Positions 24,789 to 34,292 are shown, counted from the stretch's first letter. The stretch: 40,179 nucleotides of DNA from Acidobacteriaceae bacterium (GCA_003171315.1 PMYE01000114.1:1872-42050); one strand, 5' to 3'. Notes: generated by a model not told the origin, from the letters alone. Numbers and translations: made by a program.

Positions 24789-26810
24789 ATGGGTAAGCGC
24801 TTCGAAAGGGTCATTCTCGTTGCCTTCGCCATTCTCGCCGTGGGGCTCGGCTTTTGGGGATATGCAAGGGCCGGCAGCGGTTACATGGCCGGCCACGCAT
24901 GGAATCCGGCTGTGCCCTTCACGTTCCTTGAAGCCATTCGCTGTCTCATCAGTTCCATGGGGCTGCTCAGGCTCTACGACCTGTTCCAGCCCGTGCAGGA
25001 TCCGTGGCAGCTCGTGGTTGCGCAGGTACTGGTGCCCGGCATCGCATTGGTTTCCGCGGCGCAACTGTTCCTCACCGGAGTCAGAAAGAATCTCCGCACC
25101 GCGATGGCGCGCCGCAAAACCAACCATACCGTCGTCTGCGGCATCGGCGACGTAGGCATGCAGATCGTGCAGAACCTGCGCGCCGCGCATCATCGCGTTG
25201 TCGCCGTCGATCTGCTGGGCGATTCGCCCAACGCCGCGACCTGCGAGAACAGCGGAGTCCCGGTGCTCCAAGGCGACGCCAAGAATCCTCAGGTGCTGCT
25301 CGCTGCGGGCATCCGCCGCGCGCGAACGGCCGTCGTCACCACCGGCTCCGACAGCGAGAACGTCGATATCGCGCTCCAGATCAAGGCCGTCTACGATCGC
25401 CCGGCCTATCTCAAGCCGGGAAGAATCCAGGTGCTGGCCCAACTGCGCAACGACTGGATGCACAAGCGGCTGATTGCCAGCGACAAGGCGTCCCTCGGCT
25501 CTGCCAATGTGGATCTGCGCCTCTTCAATCCCTTCACCGCTGCGGCGCGCATGTTGATCAAGCGTCTCCACCTGCCGCCTAGCCCCGAGTTTGAGGCGCG
25601 CACCCTTGTCCTCGTTGGGTTCGGGGCGTATGGCCGCGAGATCGCACTGCATCTCATCCGATCCTCTCCGGTCGCGCTCGGCCGCACGCTCAAGATCGTC
25701 GTCTTCGACCAGGATGCCGATGCGGAAAGGGAAAAATTCTCCATCACCAATCCCGCCGTTGCGGAGATCGCCGCGATCGAGTTCGTCGCGGCTACGGTGA
25801 CGCCGGGATCTCCCGACCTGGCGCGCGTCGTCGAGCGCAAGCTTGAATCAGCCGGACCTTTGCTCGGCATCGCGCTTGCCCTGGGCGACGACGAGGTGAG
25901 CCTATGCGCCGCCCTCGAAATGCGCTCGCTGCTCGACCACAAAGGCCATCTCCACGTCCCCATCTACGTGCGCCTCGAGCACTATCGCCGCCTGGGCGAT
26001 GTGGTGCGCAGCGTCGAAGACATCTCCTGCTTCGGCGACCGGCTGCAGGTCTTCGGAACTCTCGAGGAAACGCTCAGCCCGGAAGTATTATTCGGCTCAA
26101 AACTGGATGCCTTTGCCCAGGCCCTCCACGAAGATTACCGGCATCGCTCGCAGGACACGATCAATCCCCAGGCCAATGTCCCCTGGCACGACCTGCCCGA
26201 GTTCATGAAAATGTCGAATCGCTGGCGCGCCGACCACACGCCCCTGCTTATGGAGCTGGCCGGCCTGCACCTGGCAGACGATGTGCACTCGTCGGCCGTC
26301 ACCTCATTGACCGGCGAACAGGTCGAGCTGCTTGCCCAGCTCGAGCACCGCCGCTACACCATCGAACGCCGCCTCGTCGACAGCCGCTTCCCGCTGCGCG
26401 CGCACATGGCGCAGTGGAGCGAACTCAGCGCCGAGCAGAAGAATTGGAATCGCCTGGAGGTTGCCCGCCTGCCCGGGATCATGGCCGGCCTCGGCATCGA
26501 GCTGCATCCTGTGCGCCCCGTGCGCCTCTATGGCAAGCATCTGGCCGGCGCGCCCGCGGAACTCGATCGCTTGTTCGCCGCCCCGGCCTCCGCCCATTGC
26601 AGCCTGGTCGTCGATCTCGACGAACCCCAGGCCGTGAACGCCGCCGCGCGCGCCCTGTCGCTGCCTTCGCTGGGCCTCTGGCTGTTCTCCCGCGAAGAGC
26701 CTCGCGAGTTCTCCCTGCGCAGGCAGCAAATCCAGGGGAGCAGCCGCTCCGCCTTGATTCAACGCGCCAACGGTTGGGCGCAACGGGACTCGGTGGCTCT
26801 CGACGCATGA
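24789..26810 (+). CDS. TM/TrkA-N double-Rossmann protein with C-terminal RyR-like domain
   Basis: The protein has 673 residues. Two to three TM helices at the N-terminus (VILVAFAILAVGLGFWGYA, then VVAQVLVPGIALVSAAQLFL) are not joined by a recognisable K+ selectivity filter (no TVGYG). A TrkA-N/RCK Rossmann domain follows (HTVVCGIGDVGMQIVQNL, about residue 113), then a second Rossmann domain (RTLVLVGFGAYGREIALHLI, about 271). Near 517-570 the pattern AQLEHRRYTIERRL, ending NRLEVARLPGIMAGLG, resembles the RyR domain of prokaryotic nucleotide-signalling proteins. TrkA-N domains bind NAD(H) or nucleotides. It has an AAGGAGA ribosome site and lies 28 bases after the SLOG-TM gene. I infer a membrane-linked nucleotide sensor, not a K+ channel. 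The RyR call is by pattern only. Confidence 0.75.
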   Translation: MGKRFERVILVAFAILAVGLGFWGYARAGSGYMAGHAWNPAVPFTFLEAIRCLISSMGLLRLYDLFQPVQDPWQLVVAQVLVPGIALVSAAQLFLTGVRKNLRTAMARRKTNHTVVCGIGDVGMQIVQNLRAAHHRVVAVDLLGDSPNAATCENSGVPVLQGDAKNPQVLLAAGIRRARTAVVTTGSDSENVDIALQIKAVYDRPAYLKPGRIQVLAQLRNDWMHKRLIASDKASLGSANVDLRLFNPFTAAARMLIKRLHLPPSPEFEARTLVLVGFGAYGREIALHLIRSSPVALGRTLKIVVFDQDADAEREKFSITNPAVAEIAAIEFVAATVTPGSPDLARVVERKLESAGPLLGIALALGDDEVSLCAALEMRSLLDHKGHLHVPIYVRLEHYRRLGDVVRSVEDISCFGDRLQVFGTLEETLSPEVLFGSKLDAFAQALHEDYRHRSQDTINPQANVPWHDLPEFMKMSNRWRADHTPLLMELAGLHLADDVHSSAVTSLTGEQVELLAQLEHRRYTIERRLVDSRFPLRAHMAQWSELSAEQKNWNRLEVARLPGIMAGLGIELHPVRPVRLYGKHLAGAPAELDRLFAAPASAHCSLVVDLDEPQAVNAAARALSLPSLGLWLFSREEPREFSLRRQQIQGSSRSALIQRANGWAQRDSVALDA

Positions 26811-26903
26811 ACCGTGCCCGCGTTTACCCCTGCGTTCCCGGCTTGCGAGTTCGGGCTCTGGAATGGCGATTCGGATTTGAACGGTAGATGCCACAGAAAG
26901 CAA

Positions 26904-26932
26904 TTGACGAGTCCTGTTCGTTTCTGCATGAT
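26904..26932 (+). promoter_or_regulatory. Possible sigma70-type promoter before the UshA-like gene
   Basis: TTGACG, 17 bases, CATGAT (5/6 and 4/6 matches) lies about 50 bases upstream of the chosen ATG at 26985. It would give the large exported protein its own promoter in the 174-base gap after the TrkA-N-RyR gene. Confidence 0.35.
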
Positions 26933-26984
26933 GAATGAAAAATCCCCGTGCTTCTCACCCGCCGTAAGAAGCCTGGAGGGCCCA

Positions 26985-29900
26985 ATGCACACAAGATTGT
27001 TTCTCGTAAGGTCTTTTTGCCTGCTGTCCGTCTCGACGATCTTTCCGCTGCTGTTTGCCGGCGCTCTCCGCGGACAAACAACCCAGACTGAGATCGACTA
27101 TACGGGCAGCCTGATGGGTTACTACCGGATCGAAGCCACCGAGACCGCTCCTGTTCTTCAGCCGGTTAGAGATTTTCTCAAGTTTCGCGATGACGAAGCC
27201 CAGGACCCGAAGGACCGCCGCCTGTTGCTGGGAATGGGAGACGACTTCGGCCCCGAGTTCGGCGCTGCGCTGCAGTTCGAAAACATCGGTCTGGGCGATT
27301 GCAAGTTGCCGCAAAAAACGGGACTGCCCGACAACGATGGCCCGCCGGAGAGCCTCTATAAGGACGACGATCGCATTGCTCGCGCCGCCTATTGCGACAA
27401 TGTCCTCAACTTTCTCATGACCGCCGGATTCCGCGCCGTGGTGCCGGGTCGCGAAGACTTTATGTATTCGGCGGGCTGGCTGCGCGGAGTCGCGCGCCTG
27501 CTCGCCGAGGAAAGCGAACGAGAGAACCCTAGCGGCCAGAGTGAGGCTGGCAAACAGAATCAGGCGACCAACTCGCTGCGGATCGAGAACGAAGATCATC
27601 GCTTATTCCTCCTCGCGGCCAACCTTCGCATGGCGCTGACAGCAAAGCTTAAATTGCTGCCCAATGACGGTCCAGGTTCTGCCTACGGGCTGAAGAACAA
27701 TTGCCCATTGCTTTTCGCCGGCAATCCGTTCGCCAGGGGCTCGGTAAAATGCGTCAACCAGGGCAGCGGGGCCGGGGGGGGCGGTAGCGCAGGAACCGCC
27801 CCGGAAGTCGAGCCGCTCGACTGGCTCGACCGCCTCGACCGGCTTAGCTCGGAACGAGGTAAAAATCCGGCCGTTACCGCAATGCGGCAACTGGCCGCCG
27901 GAACCACAAACGTACGCAATGCCTTAGTCAGTGACGAGGTCGCCATTATGCAAGCGGCGTGGTGGTCGCCACAGGCATTCAAGTCAGCCGACAAAATTCA
28001 ACTTCCTGCTCTGCCCGGAAAATTCGCTTTCGGAGGACACGAAAGTGGCAGCCCGGACCTGGATCCGGATTTGATAACCAGCCTGTCGGCAATTTTGCAC
28101 AGTCTCGATTCCTCCGTGTGCCAGGCCGGAGCGGTCTTTAACGATCCCGCCAACAGGGACAATGCCCGCGATTTGTGCGCTTACCGTGACAGGCTGCTGC
28201 TGATCCTCTTGAATTTGAAGGACAACTTGGCCAAACCCGGCGAGCCGCTTGAAAATTGCACGGCAGACAATGGAGATTCCAGCGCGGGCGCATGCTTTCT
28301 TCTCAGCGAGGCGTCGCGCAAAGCCGCAATCCGCGGATTGCTGCGCACCATCGCCAGGGAACAGAAAGACGTCGGCTATACCGTCGCCGAGGAAAATGGG
28401 CAGAAGATTCTGGTCATCGGAGTCGTCGGACAAGACACCATGGAGGCGGTCTCAGAAACCAACCTTCGCCTTTGCATCGGCGGTAAAGGCAGTCAGGACC
28501 TCCCTAACGAAGCGTTGAACGGCAAAAACTGGCCCAAGGACTTTGGCCGCTGCGACGATGCGGTGCCCGCGGCGGAAGTGGTGGTGACCGATCCCACCGT
28601 AGTCACCGGGGCCCTGGTACGCGGGGCCAGTCTCGAATATGGGTCTTTCGATGCCGTGGTTGTGATGGCGCAAATGACGCACACAGAAGCCGAAGTCCTC
28701 GCCACGCGCGTGTGGGCCAAGCTGAGGTCCGCGGGCGAACGCCCTGTCGACCTTGTTTTGAGCGAGCCCGAGGCCGGCTACGACACGCCCGCGCTCGAGT
28801 TATCCTACGCGCTTCCCGCTCAGAGAACCGCAAGTGCCGGGCAGGCAAACCCCGCCGGCGCTCAAGGATCTTCAGCTCGCGCCCAGGCAACAACGAACCC
28901 GGCCCAGGCTGCGGCCTCCGCGAACGCCGCCTATCCCGCCCCCGTCCTGACCCCGGTGAAGGGCTACTCCTCATCGGTGGGCTACTCCTCGTTCGGCAAT
29001 CAATTCCCAGGCACGGTGTCGCGCGTCACGCTCGTCTCCCCCTCCGGGAGCAGCGGCCCCAAAATCGACAATTCCAAGAGCACCTTCGTCCCCAAACCTG
29101 CCGACAACCGCATCACTGCCGTTTCGCTCCTCTTCGACCTGATCCACAAGTTGCGTGGCGACCAAGCATCGCCAATCGTTGCCGCCGGCGCCGATGCTGA
29201 AATCGAAAACGAAAACAGAGCGGAATTGATGCTCCTCCAGTACCTCGAGAAGGCATCGCAGCCCACATCTGACCTGGTGCTCCTCGAGAGCCGCGACATG
29301 CAGTTGGACACCATCGGGCAACAGGCAGTGTTGGATTCGAACGGGAAGCCGGCCCCGCTGGATGACTTCGGGCGTCAGGTCGTGTCGGATGCGAACGGTC
29401 GCCAGGCGCCGGTTAACGACTATGCGGACTACGGTATGTGCCCCGTTTCGCCCGAGAGGCAAAAAAACATCTGCATGTTGCGCATCGCCCTCGACCGCAT
29501 CCTCTGGAAGGGCGATTACATGGAGAATGTGGCCGTCACCGGAAAAGACCTCCAGGCCATGCTCGCGGCTTCGGAGCAGTTGATCGAGCAGCAGTCCGAC
29601 CTGGCCGACAGAGACATTACCAAGGAGTGGCTCGCCTCCTACGGTATCGTTCAGGCCTCGTTGTCGAATCTCACCGAGGTCAACCGCAACAACGAGCCTC
29701 TTTGGGTTCCCGTCGATCCATCGTGTACCCCATCCCCGACAGCCAGGAGTACCTATTGCATCGATGGAACGCCCATCGCTGACGATGCCTACTATTGGCT
29801 GCTCACCACCGATCAGATGGCGCAGGATAAGCTGGTTTATGGGGCCCTCCAGAAGCTGCCCCAGGCCTATCACCAAACCAGCCGCTATTTCGTGACCCAC

Positions 29901-31238
29901 CGGTTATCGCACTTTCTCATCGATCGTTTGCAGGACCCTGACGTTGAAATCGCACTTACCGGCCAGGCCAAAGGGCAACCCCGGCCGGTCGAAGAAACTG
30001 TCACGGCGTCGAACGAGCGCTTCCAGCAGTTGCCGATTTGGCAGGTGGATTTCACCAAGCTCGTCGCCGGCTTCACTTCGCGGCAACCGGTGGGCGGAAA
30101 CGCACAATCCCAAAATTTCCAGGGTGTCTCTGACTCGCGCGCCTCCGTGCCCACTCAGCAGGAGCTGGACCTCGAACTGGCAAGCCGCGTCACGGGGAGC
30201 TTCTTCGGCCCGGCTGGCAGCGGCAAATCGTTTGCGCCGATCTCTTTTGGCATCCAAAGCGCGTTCGCTTATGACCGCTCCGTCATCGGCAATCTCACCA
30301 ACAGGCCGATCAACGCTTCGTATTCCCTCAACAACATCACCGAAGCAGGCTTCATCCAGGTTCGCCTTGGCGGCAAAAGCGGCGACTCCGTCCGCGGCGT
30401 GCACTCGCTCCCGCGCGCCCTTCTGGTCTTCACCCCGCGTCAATATCAGCTTGAAATCGACAACCCGTATTTGTTCTTCTCTTTCGCGGCTGGTTCCGCC
30501 GTGCCTGGCGAGCTCACGGTCAAGCTTCCCCGCATCTCGGCTTGGACCGATCGCGGCGGCTTAAGGGCTGAGTTCGCCGGAAACCGGCCAAGGTCCTTCT
30601 CCTGGTTCTGGTTATCGGGAGGAAGCTATCTGGAGACGGGCATGGAGTTTAGCACGCAAAACAACGTCCTGTCGGCGCTCACGCTGCAAGACACCAACCA
30701 GACGACAGGCGCGACGACGACACATACCTGCCAGGTCACAGCGAACGTCACGCTGCAAACCTGCTTCACCAGCGCTAGGTTCGCAATCAACAACACCACC
30801 ACGGTTGTCGGGTTGCCGGCCGTAAAAACACTGCATTCCCCCGGCTACTATTGGGATTTCCACTTCCAGAACCACCTCTGGCCTCGCGGAGGAGGGAGTG
30901 GCCCCGGACCCGGCAAACAGTGGAGCCTTGTCACCGACTCGCAGGGCGACTATTACTTCGGCCGCTCCCCTTCCGCCGAGTTGCCCACGCAAACGGAGTA
31001 CGCCATCCCGCTGAGCCTGTCGCTGGTCATTCCCGCTTACGGGAATCTCTCCTTCGCGCCCACCTACTCCGGCTTCTTCTACAAGTCGCAATTGAGCGCT
31101 CAAAGCCTGCAGGTGAACTCATTTTCCATCACGGCACGGTGGTACTTCGCCCGCAATGCTCGCGTGCCCGTCCGCAGGCAGACCCCGCTTCCCGGACCGG
31201 CGTCCGCGGATCAGACCCATACTGGAAAGGGGCATTGA
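26985..31238 (+). CDS. Very large exported UshA/5'-nucleotidase-like protein, probably catalytically degenerate
   Basis: I place the start at MHTRLFLVRS, preceded by GGAGGG and beginning a signal peptide ending ALRGQ. This gives about 1417 residues; the ORF-track start at 26814 is too early. The order resembles a UshA-type metallophosphatase with a 5'-nucleotidase C-terminal domain: LLLGMGDDFGPEF (GD motif), FRAVVPGREDFMYSAGWL (in place of GNHEFDYG), and later RIALDRILWKGDYMENVAVTGKDLQAML (as in 5_nucleotid_C). The early D-x-H motif is missing (YTGSLMGYYR), so metal binding may be lost. Low-complexity Ala/Gln and Gly-rich inserts interrupt the domains. The last ~350 residues alternate like a beta-barrel and end FSITARWYF, suggesting outer-membrane placement. 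UshA homology is by pattern, at moderate confidence. Its function and its relation to the two genes before it are unknown. Confidence 0.6.
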   Translation: MHTRLFLVRSFCLLSVSTIFPLLFAGALRGQTTQTEIDYTGSLMGYYRIEATETAPVLQPVRDFLKFRDDEAQDPKDRRLLLGMGDDFGPEFGAALQFENIGLGDCKLPQKTGLPDNDGPPESLYKDDDRIARAAYCDNVLNFLMTAGFRAVVPGREDFMYSAGWLRGVARLLAEESERENPSGQSEAGKQNQATNSLRIENEDHRLFLLAANLRMALTAKLKLLPNDGPGSAYGLKNNCPLLFAGNPFARGSVKCVNQGSGAGGGGSAGTAPEVEPLDWLDRLDRLSSERGKNPAVTAMRQLAAGTTNVRNALVSDEVAIMQAAWWSPQAFKSADKIQLPALPGKFAFGGHESGSPDLDPDLITSLSAILHSLDSSVCQAGAVFNDPANRDNARDLCAYRDRLLLILLNLKDNLAKPGEPLENCTADNGDSSAGACFLLSEASRKAAIRGLLRTIAREQKDVGYTVAEENGQKILVIGVVGQDTMEAVSETNLRLCIGGKGSQDLPNEALNGKNWPKDFGRCDDAVPAAEVVVTDPTVVTGALVRGASLEYGSFDAVVVMAQMTHTEAEVLATRVWAKLRSAGERPVDLVLSEPEAGYDTPALELSYALPAQRTASAGQANPAGAQGSSARAQATTNPAQAAASANAAYPAPVLTPVKGYSSSVGYSSFGNQFPGTVSRVTLVSPSGSSGPKIDNSKSTFVPKPADNRITAVSLLFDLIHKLRGDQASPIVAAGADAEIENENRAELMLLQYLEKASQPTSDLVLLESRDMQLDTIGQQAVLDSNGKPAPLDDFGRQVVSDANGRQAPVNDYADYGMCPVSPERQKNICMLRIALDRILWKGDYMENVAVTGKDLQAMLAASEQLIEQQSDLADRDITKEWLASYGIVQASLSNLTEVNRNNEPLWVPVDPSCTPSPTARSTYCIDGTPIADDAYYWLLTTDQMAQDKLVYGALQKLPQAYHQTSRYFVTHRLSHFLIDRLQDPDVEIALTGQAKGQPRPVEETVTASNERFQQLPIWQVDFTKLVAGFTSRQPVGGNAQSQNFQGVSDSRASVPTQQELDLELASRVTGSFFGPAGSGKSFAPISFGIQSAFAYDRSVIGNLTNRPINASYSLNNITEAGFIQVRLGGKSGDSVRGVHSLPRALLVFTPRQYQLEIDNPYLFFSFAAGSAVPGELTVKLPRISAWTDRGGLRAEFAGNRPRSFSWFWLSGGSYLETGMEFSTQNNVLSALTLQDTNQTTGATTTHTCQVTANVTLQTCFTSARFAINNTTTVVGLPAVKTLHSPGYYWDFHFQNHLWPRGGGSGPGPGKQWSLVTDSQGDYYFGRSPSAELPTQTEYAIPLSLSLVIPAYGNLSFAPTYSGFFYKSQLSAQSLQVNSFSITARWYFARNARVPVRRQTPLPGPASADQTHTGKGH

Positions 31239-31335
31239 GACACTGGATCGAGGAATTGCCCGCTTCAAAAGCGCGATGAAGAAGATGGTCAACGCGGCAA
31301 GATTTGGCTCATAGCATTCGCCTGAGCCTTCTCGC

Positions 31336-32463
31336 TCACGGCTGGGGCCGTTCGATCTCCTTCTTGCCGCCAAGCAATCCATAGCGCCGCATCATGACGA
31401 GCCAGAGAATCACCCCGGCGACAAACAGCGCCAGGAAAAGCGGAAGCACGGACCACTGTGTCGCTACCGCGAATTGCCCCGCGTGGAAGTACGGACTCAG
31501 ATAGGCATCGCGCAGGAGGTCTCGCATGACCGCCATGCAGGCGATGGTCACCGCCAAAACGCCCGGCGCATACAACGCAGCGGCACGGATATTCTCGTTC
31601 CGCAAGGCTCCGGACATGACGAAGATGGCGGCAATGCCGCCCGTGATGCCAACCAGAAGCAGCGTGGCCGCCAGGGGGCTGTCGCCCATGAACAACATGC
31701 GCAAGCCGCGTGGGAGGCTGACGAGGAAGACCAGGCCCACCACAAACTGCGCCATGGTGGCGTACATAAACGCCTTGCCGCCAAACTGCAACACCTGCCG
31801 GGCATATTCCCTGTCGCGCTTCCAATTGGCCAGAGCCACGAACACCAGGAAGATTCCTCCCACCGCCACAGCGGCAGTGAAAAAGTGCAGGAAGCGCGGG
31901 ATCAGAGCCGGTTCCGTCAGGTTCAGATTCCAGCCGCCCGGATCGGCAAAGTACTTCGTGGCCCATCGCGCGGGAGTCTGGCTCAGGGTGAGATTGTTGC
32001 TGAACAAAAAGCCGATCAGGAAGACCAGGATCACGCTGACGAGCATTACGCCGCCGGCTTTTCCCCCATGCTGTCCGCTGCGGAACGAGACGTAATAGAA
32101 GCCGTAGTAGGCGGCGGTGAGCATCGCCAGCACCAGGAACCATGGCCAGGCCATCACGATCGATGAGGTGTAAAAGAACTGGCCGTAAAGCACCTGCACG
32201 AAGAGCAGCGGAGCAATCCCCAGAGTGATGGTCGCAGGCAGCAGAACCGGCATCTTCTTGGCAACATCGGAAAAGAGGCGTCCGCCGAAGCCCCCGTTTT
32301 TCGCGCGCCATTTGGCGGTGAGCGCAAGCACTCCTCCGCCCAGAAGGAAGTTCATGGCGACAATGTGAAGGACGAACGTCACAATCAGGAGCAGTTTGAA
32401 GACCCAATACGGCGCGGGCAGCGGGTTCGGGTCAAGAGCCGGAATCGGATTGGACTGCATCAT
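31336..32463 (-). CDS. Multi-pass membrane partner subunit of the cytochrome bd-like protein
   Basis: This hydrophobic protein of about 375 residues has about nine TM helices, for example WVFKLLLIVTFVLHIVAMNF, MAWPWFLVLAMLTAAYYGFYYVSF and GVLAVTIACMAVM. The His in the first helix (FVLHIVAMNF) and other helical His residues may bind heme. It has no CxxCH. I choose the ATG at 32463, as GGAGGG lies 8 bases before it; the ORF-track start at 32469 is a GTG overlapping the upstream stop. Its place 2 bases after the heme-carrying gene makes it a co-translated subunit. I infer a CydB-like or family-specific second subunit of an oxidoreductase in the inner membrane; the family name is not certain. Confidence 0.75.
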   Translation of the reverse strand: MMQSNPIPALDPNPLPAPYWVFKLLLIVTFVLHIVAMNFLLGGGVLALTAKWRAKNGGFGGRLFSDVAKKMPVLLPATITLGIAPLLFVQVLYGQFFYTSSIVMAWPWFLVLAMLTAAYYGFYYVSFRSGQHGGKAGGVMLVSVILVFLIGFLFSNNLTLSQTPARWATKYFADPGGWNLNLTEPALIPRFLHFFTAAVAVGGIFLVFVALANWKRDREYARQVLQFGGKAFMYATMAQFVVGLVFLVSLPRGLRMLFMGDSPLAATLLLVGITGGIAAIFVMSGALRNENIRAAALYAPGVLAVTIACMAVMRDLLRDAYLSPYFHAGQFAVATQWSVLPLFLALFVAGVILWLVMMRRYGLLGGKKEIERPQP

Positions 32464-32465
32464 CT

Positions 32466-34043
32466 TCACTTCCCTCCTTGCGCGGGGTTACCGAACCCTT
32501 TGGCGCTGCGCTGCGCATTGATCCACTCCGCCAGCGCCGTGCGCTGCGGACCGGTGAGCTTCAGGTCCGGCATCAGCGGAAACAGAGCGGTCAAATCCTT
32601 CAGCGCCTCGCCGGCCGCGGCCGGATCGCTGGTCAGGTTCTTGAAGAGCGGATCGCTGGCGTTCACGCGATGGCACATCGAACAGTTCTGGTCAAAGACC
32701 GTCTGGCCGTCGGTGGCAGCTACCGCAGCCTCGGCGGAGATGGGTTCGATGGTATTGAGATAAACCGCCAGAACGCCGCGCTCCGCATCGGTCCCGGCGA
32801 ACGGCGGCATCACGCCATTGTGCATGAATTCAAGGCCGCCGGCCATGGCTTGTATCTTGCTCTCATCCCATTGACGCAACGCGATGTAATGCTTGAGCCC
32901 GCGATAGGCGTTCGCCGTGTGGCAGCTCTCGCACTCCACGCGAAAGATCTCGTGCCCCACCCCGGCTAGATTGCTGCCCGCCAGGTCGCGGTTGCTCGCC
33001 CATTTCGCCGACGGCAGAACCCCCGCCGCATTCACTTCGTCCACGCTGAAACCGCCATCCCCCGGAATCTGCGTGGAATAGAGCGAGTTCGCATACAGGT
33101 AGTTCGAGATCACGAAGGGCTTGCGAATGGCTTCACGGACGAACTCGAACGAACCCATCGCGCCCAGCGCCACCAGCGCGACCAAAAGACTGAACGACAG
33201 GTGCATGCGGCCCGGCTTGAGCAACGAAAGCAACGCCAGCACAAACGTGACGGCCAGCAGCACAACGGCGAACCCGGCGTAGTGCGTAGCCGTGGGCATG
33301 GGGCCGCGAGCGCTGGCCCACACATCGGCGGGAATCCGGCGGATGTACCACCACCCCAGCGGCGGCAGAACGGCTAGCGAGGGCACAATCCACCACGCGC
33401 ACCAGCGCACAATGCGCGCCTTCAAACCGGCATCCTTCTCGACGCTCGCGGTGATCAACGCGTAGATTCCCGCCAGCGCCAGCGCAATGGCCGTACGAAA
33501 TGCCAGCGACGGAAAGTAAGTGGGATTGAAAAAGCCCTTCCAGAATTCGTGATTCTTTGTCCAGCTCCCCGAGGTCAGCATGAAGGCGATAATCCCGTTG
33601 ATGATCACCAGGCTCAGGTACGCGGCGCCGAAATAAATCCACCCGTACCACAGGTGCAGCCGCGGCTCCAGCTTGTCCCATCCGTACAGGTAGAGCAGCG
33701 CGGCCGTAATCTCCAGGAAGAAGAACACCCACTCGATGGCCCAGCCCCACACGTACGCATGAATCAGGTTGCTGGTGGCCGTGGGGCTGATCAACGCGAT
33801 CGTGAACCAGATGCCCACCCCGCTGATGGCGCCGAACACCACCGTGACCAGCACAAAGAACCTGGTATGCTTCTTGAGCCAGCCGAGCAGTGCGGCGTCG
33901 TTCTTGCGCCGGGCCCTGTGTTCCGTCACCACCAGAAACAGCCCGCCACCCACCGCGAAGTGAGACACGAACACGTGAAGAATCGCCACTAGGGCAATCA
34001 GCAGTCCGGCGCCAAACGCAACGTCCCAAACGGGATAATTCAT
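32466..34043 (-). CDS. Cytochrome bd-like subunit I fused to two c-type heme motifs
   Basis: The protein has 525 residues. The N-terminal ~300 form about nine TM helices. Helix 1 carries His23 and His28 (ILHVFVSHFAVGGG), then come FGAISGVGIWFTIALISP and FFLEITAALLYLYGWDKL, resembling CydA helices with the conserved Glu and GWD. After residue ~340 a soluble part has two CxxCH heme c sites, ECESCHTANAYRG (about 370) and QNCSMCHRVNASDP (about 454), each followed by a Met (HNGVMPPF; FPLMPDL). This is the layout of bd-superfamily oxidases with C-terminal cytochrome c domains. Electrons probably come from quinol or c cytochromes and the acceptor may be O2, but Q-loop and active-site residues were not checked. 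The start has AGGAGG with 7-base spacing. Nothing is seen in the 250 bases 34044-34292. Confidence 0.88.
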   Translation of the reverse strand: MNYPVWDVAFGAGLLIALVAILHVFVSHFAVGGGLFLVVTEHRARRKNDAALLGWLKKHTRFFVLVTVVFGAISGVGIWFTIALISPTATSNLIHAYVWGWAIEWVFFFLEITAALLYLYGWDKLEPRLHLWYGWIYFGAAYLSLVIINGIIAFMLTSGSWTKNHEFWKGFFNPTYFPSLAFRTAIALALAGIYALITASVEKDAGLKARIVRWCAWWIVPSLAVLPPLGWWYIRRIPADVWASARGPMPTATHYAGFAVVLLAVTFVLALLSLLKPGRMHLSFSLLVALVALGAMGSFEFVREAIRKPFVISNYLYANSLYSTQIPGDGGFSVDEVNAAGVLPSAKWASNRDLAGSNLAGVGHEIFRVECESCHTANAYRGLKHYIALRQWDESKIQAMAGGLEFMHNGVMPPFAGTDAERGVLAVYLNTIEPISAEAAVAATDGQTVFDQNCSMCHRVNASDPLFKNLTSDPAAAGEALKDLTALFPLMPDLKLTGPQRTALAEWINAQRSAKGFGNPAQGGK

Positions 34044-34292
34044 GCGGACCCTCCTGTTCCGGCGCTTGATTTTTCTCTCGTTCGGCCAGCAAGCACACCC
34101 GTGCGCTGCGCCTGCTGCTCAGGACTTCCATTCCCACTCTCGCCGGTGACAACTCGCCGTGATCGGCATCACGACGATTGGTGATCCCCTGCCGGCCGCA
34201 AAACCGATGCACAATCTCCGCCCGGAAGCTCGAGGACGCGCGTTCCGCCCAACCATTCCGGGAACGCATCGCTCCCCATCCGCGCGCCGCCG

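Noticed and set aside
24789-26810. Classical potassium channel or Trk transporter
   Set aside because: TM segments and TrkA-N domains fit, but there is no TVGYG-like selectivity filter and a RyR-like domain is present.
31289-32407. 372-residue minus ORF overlapping the nine-TM subunit
   Set aside because: It shares the strand but not the frame of the real gene, has no TM pattern, and is low-complexity Arg/Gly/His-rich.
33133-34269. 378-residue minus ORF
   Set aside because: Out-of-frame shadow of the bd-like gene; lacks the CxxCH motifs and hydrophobic helices.
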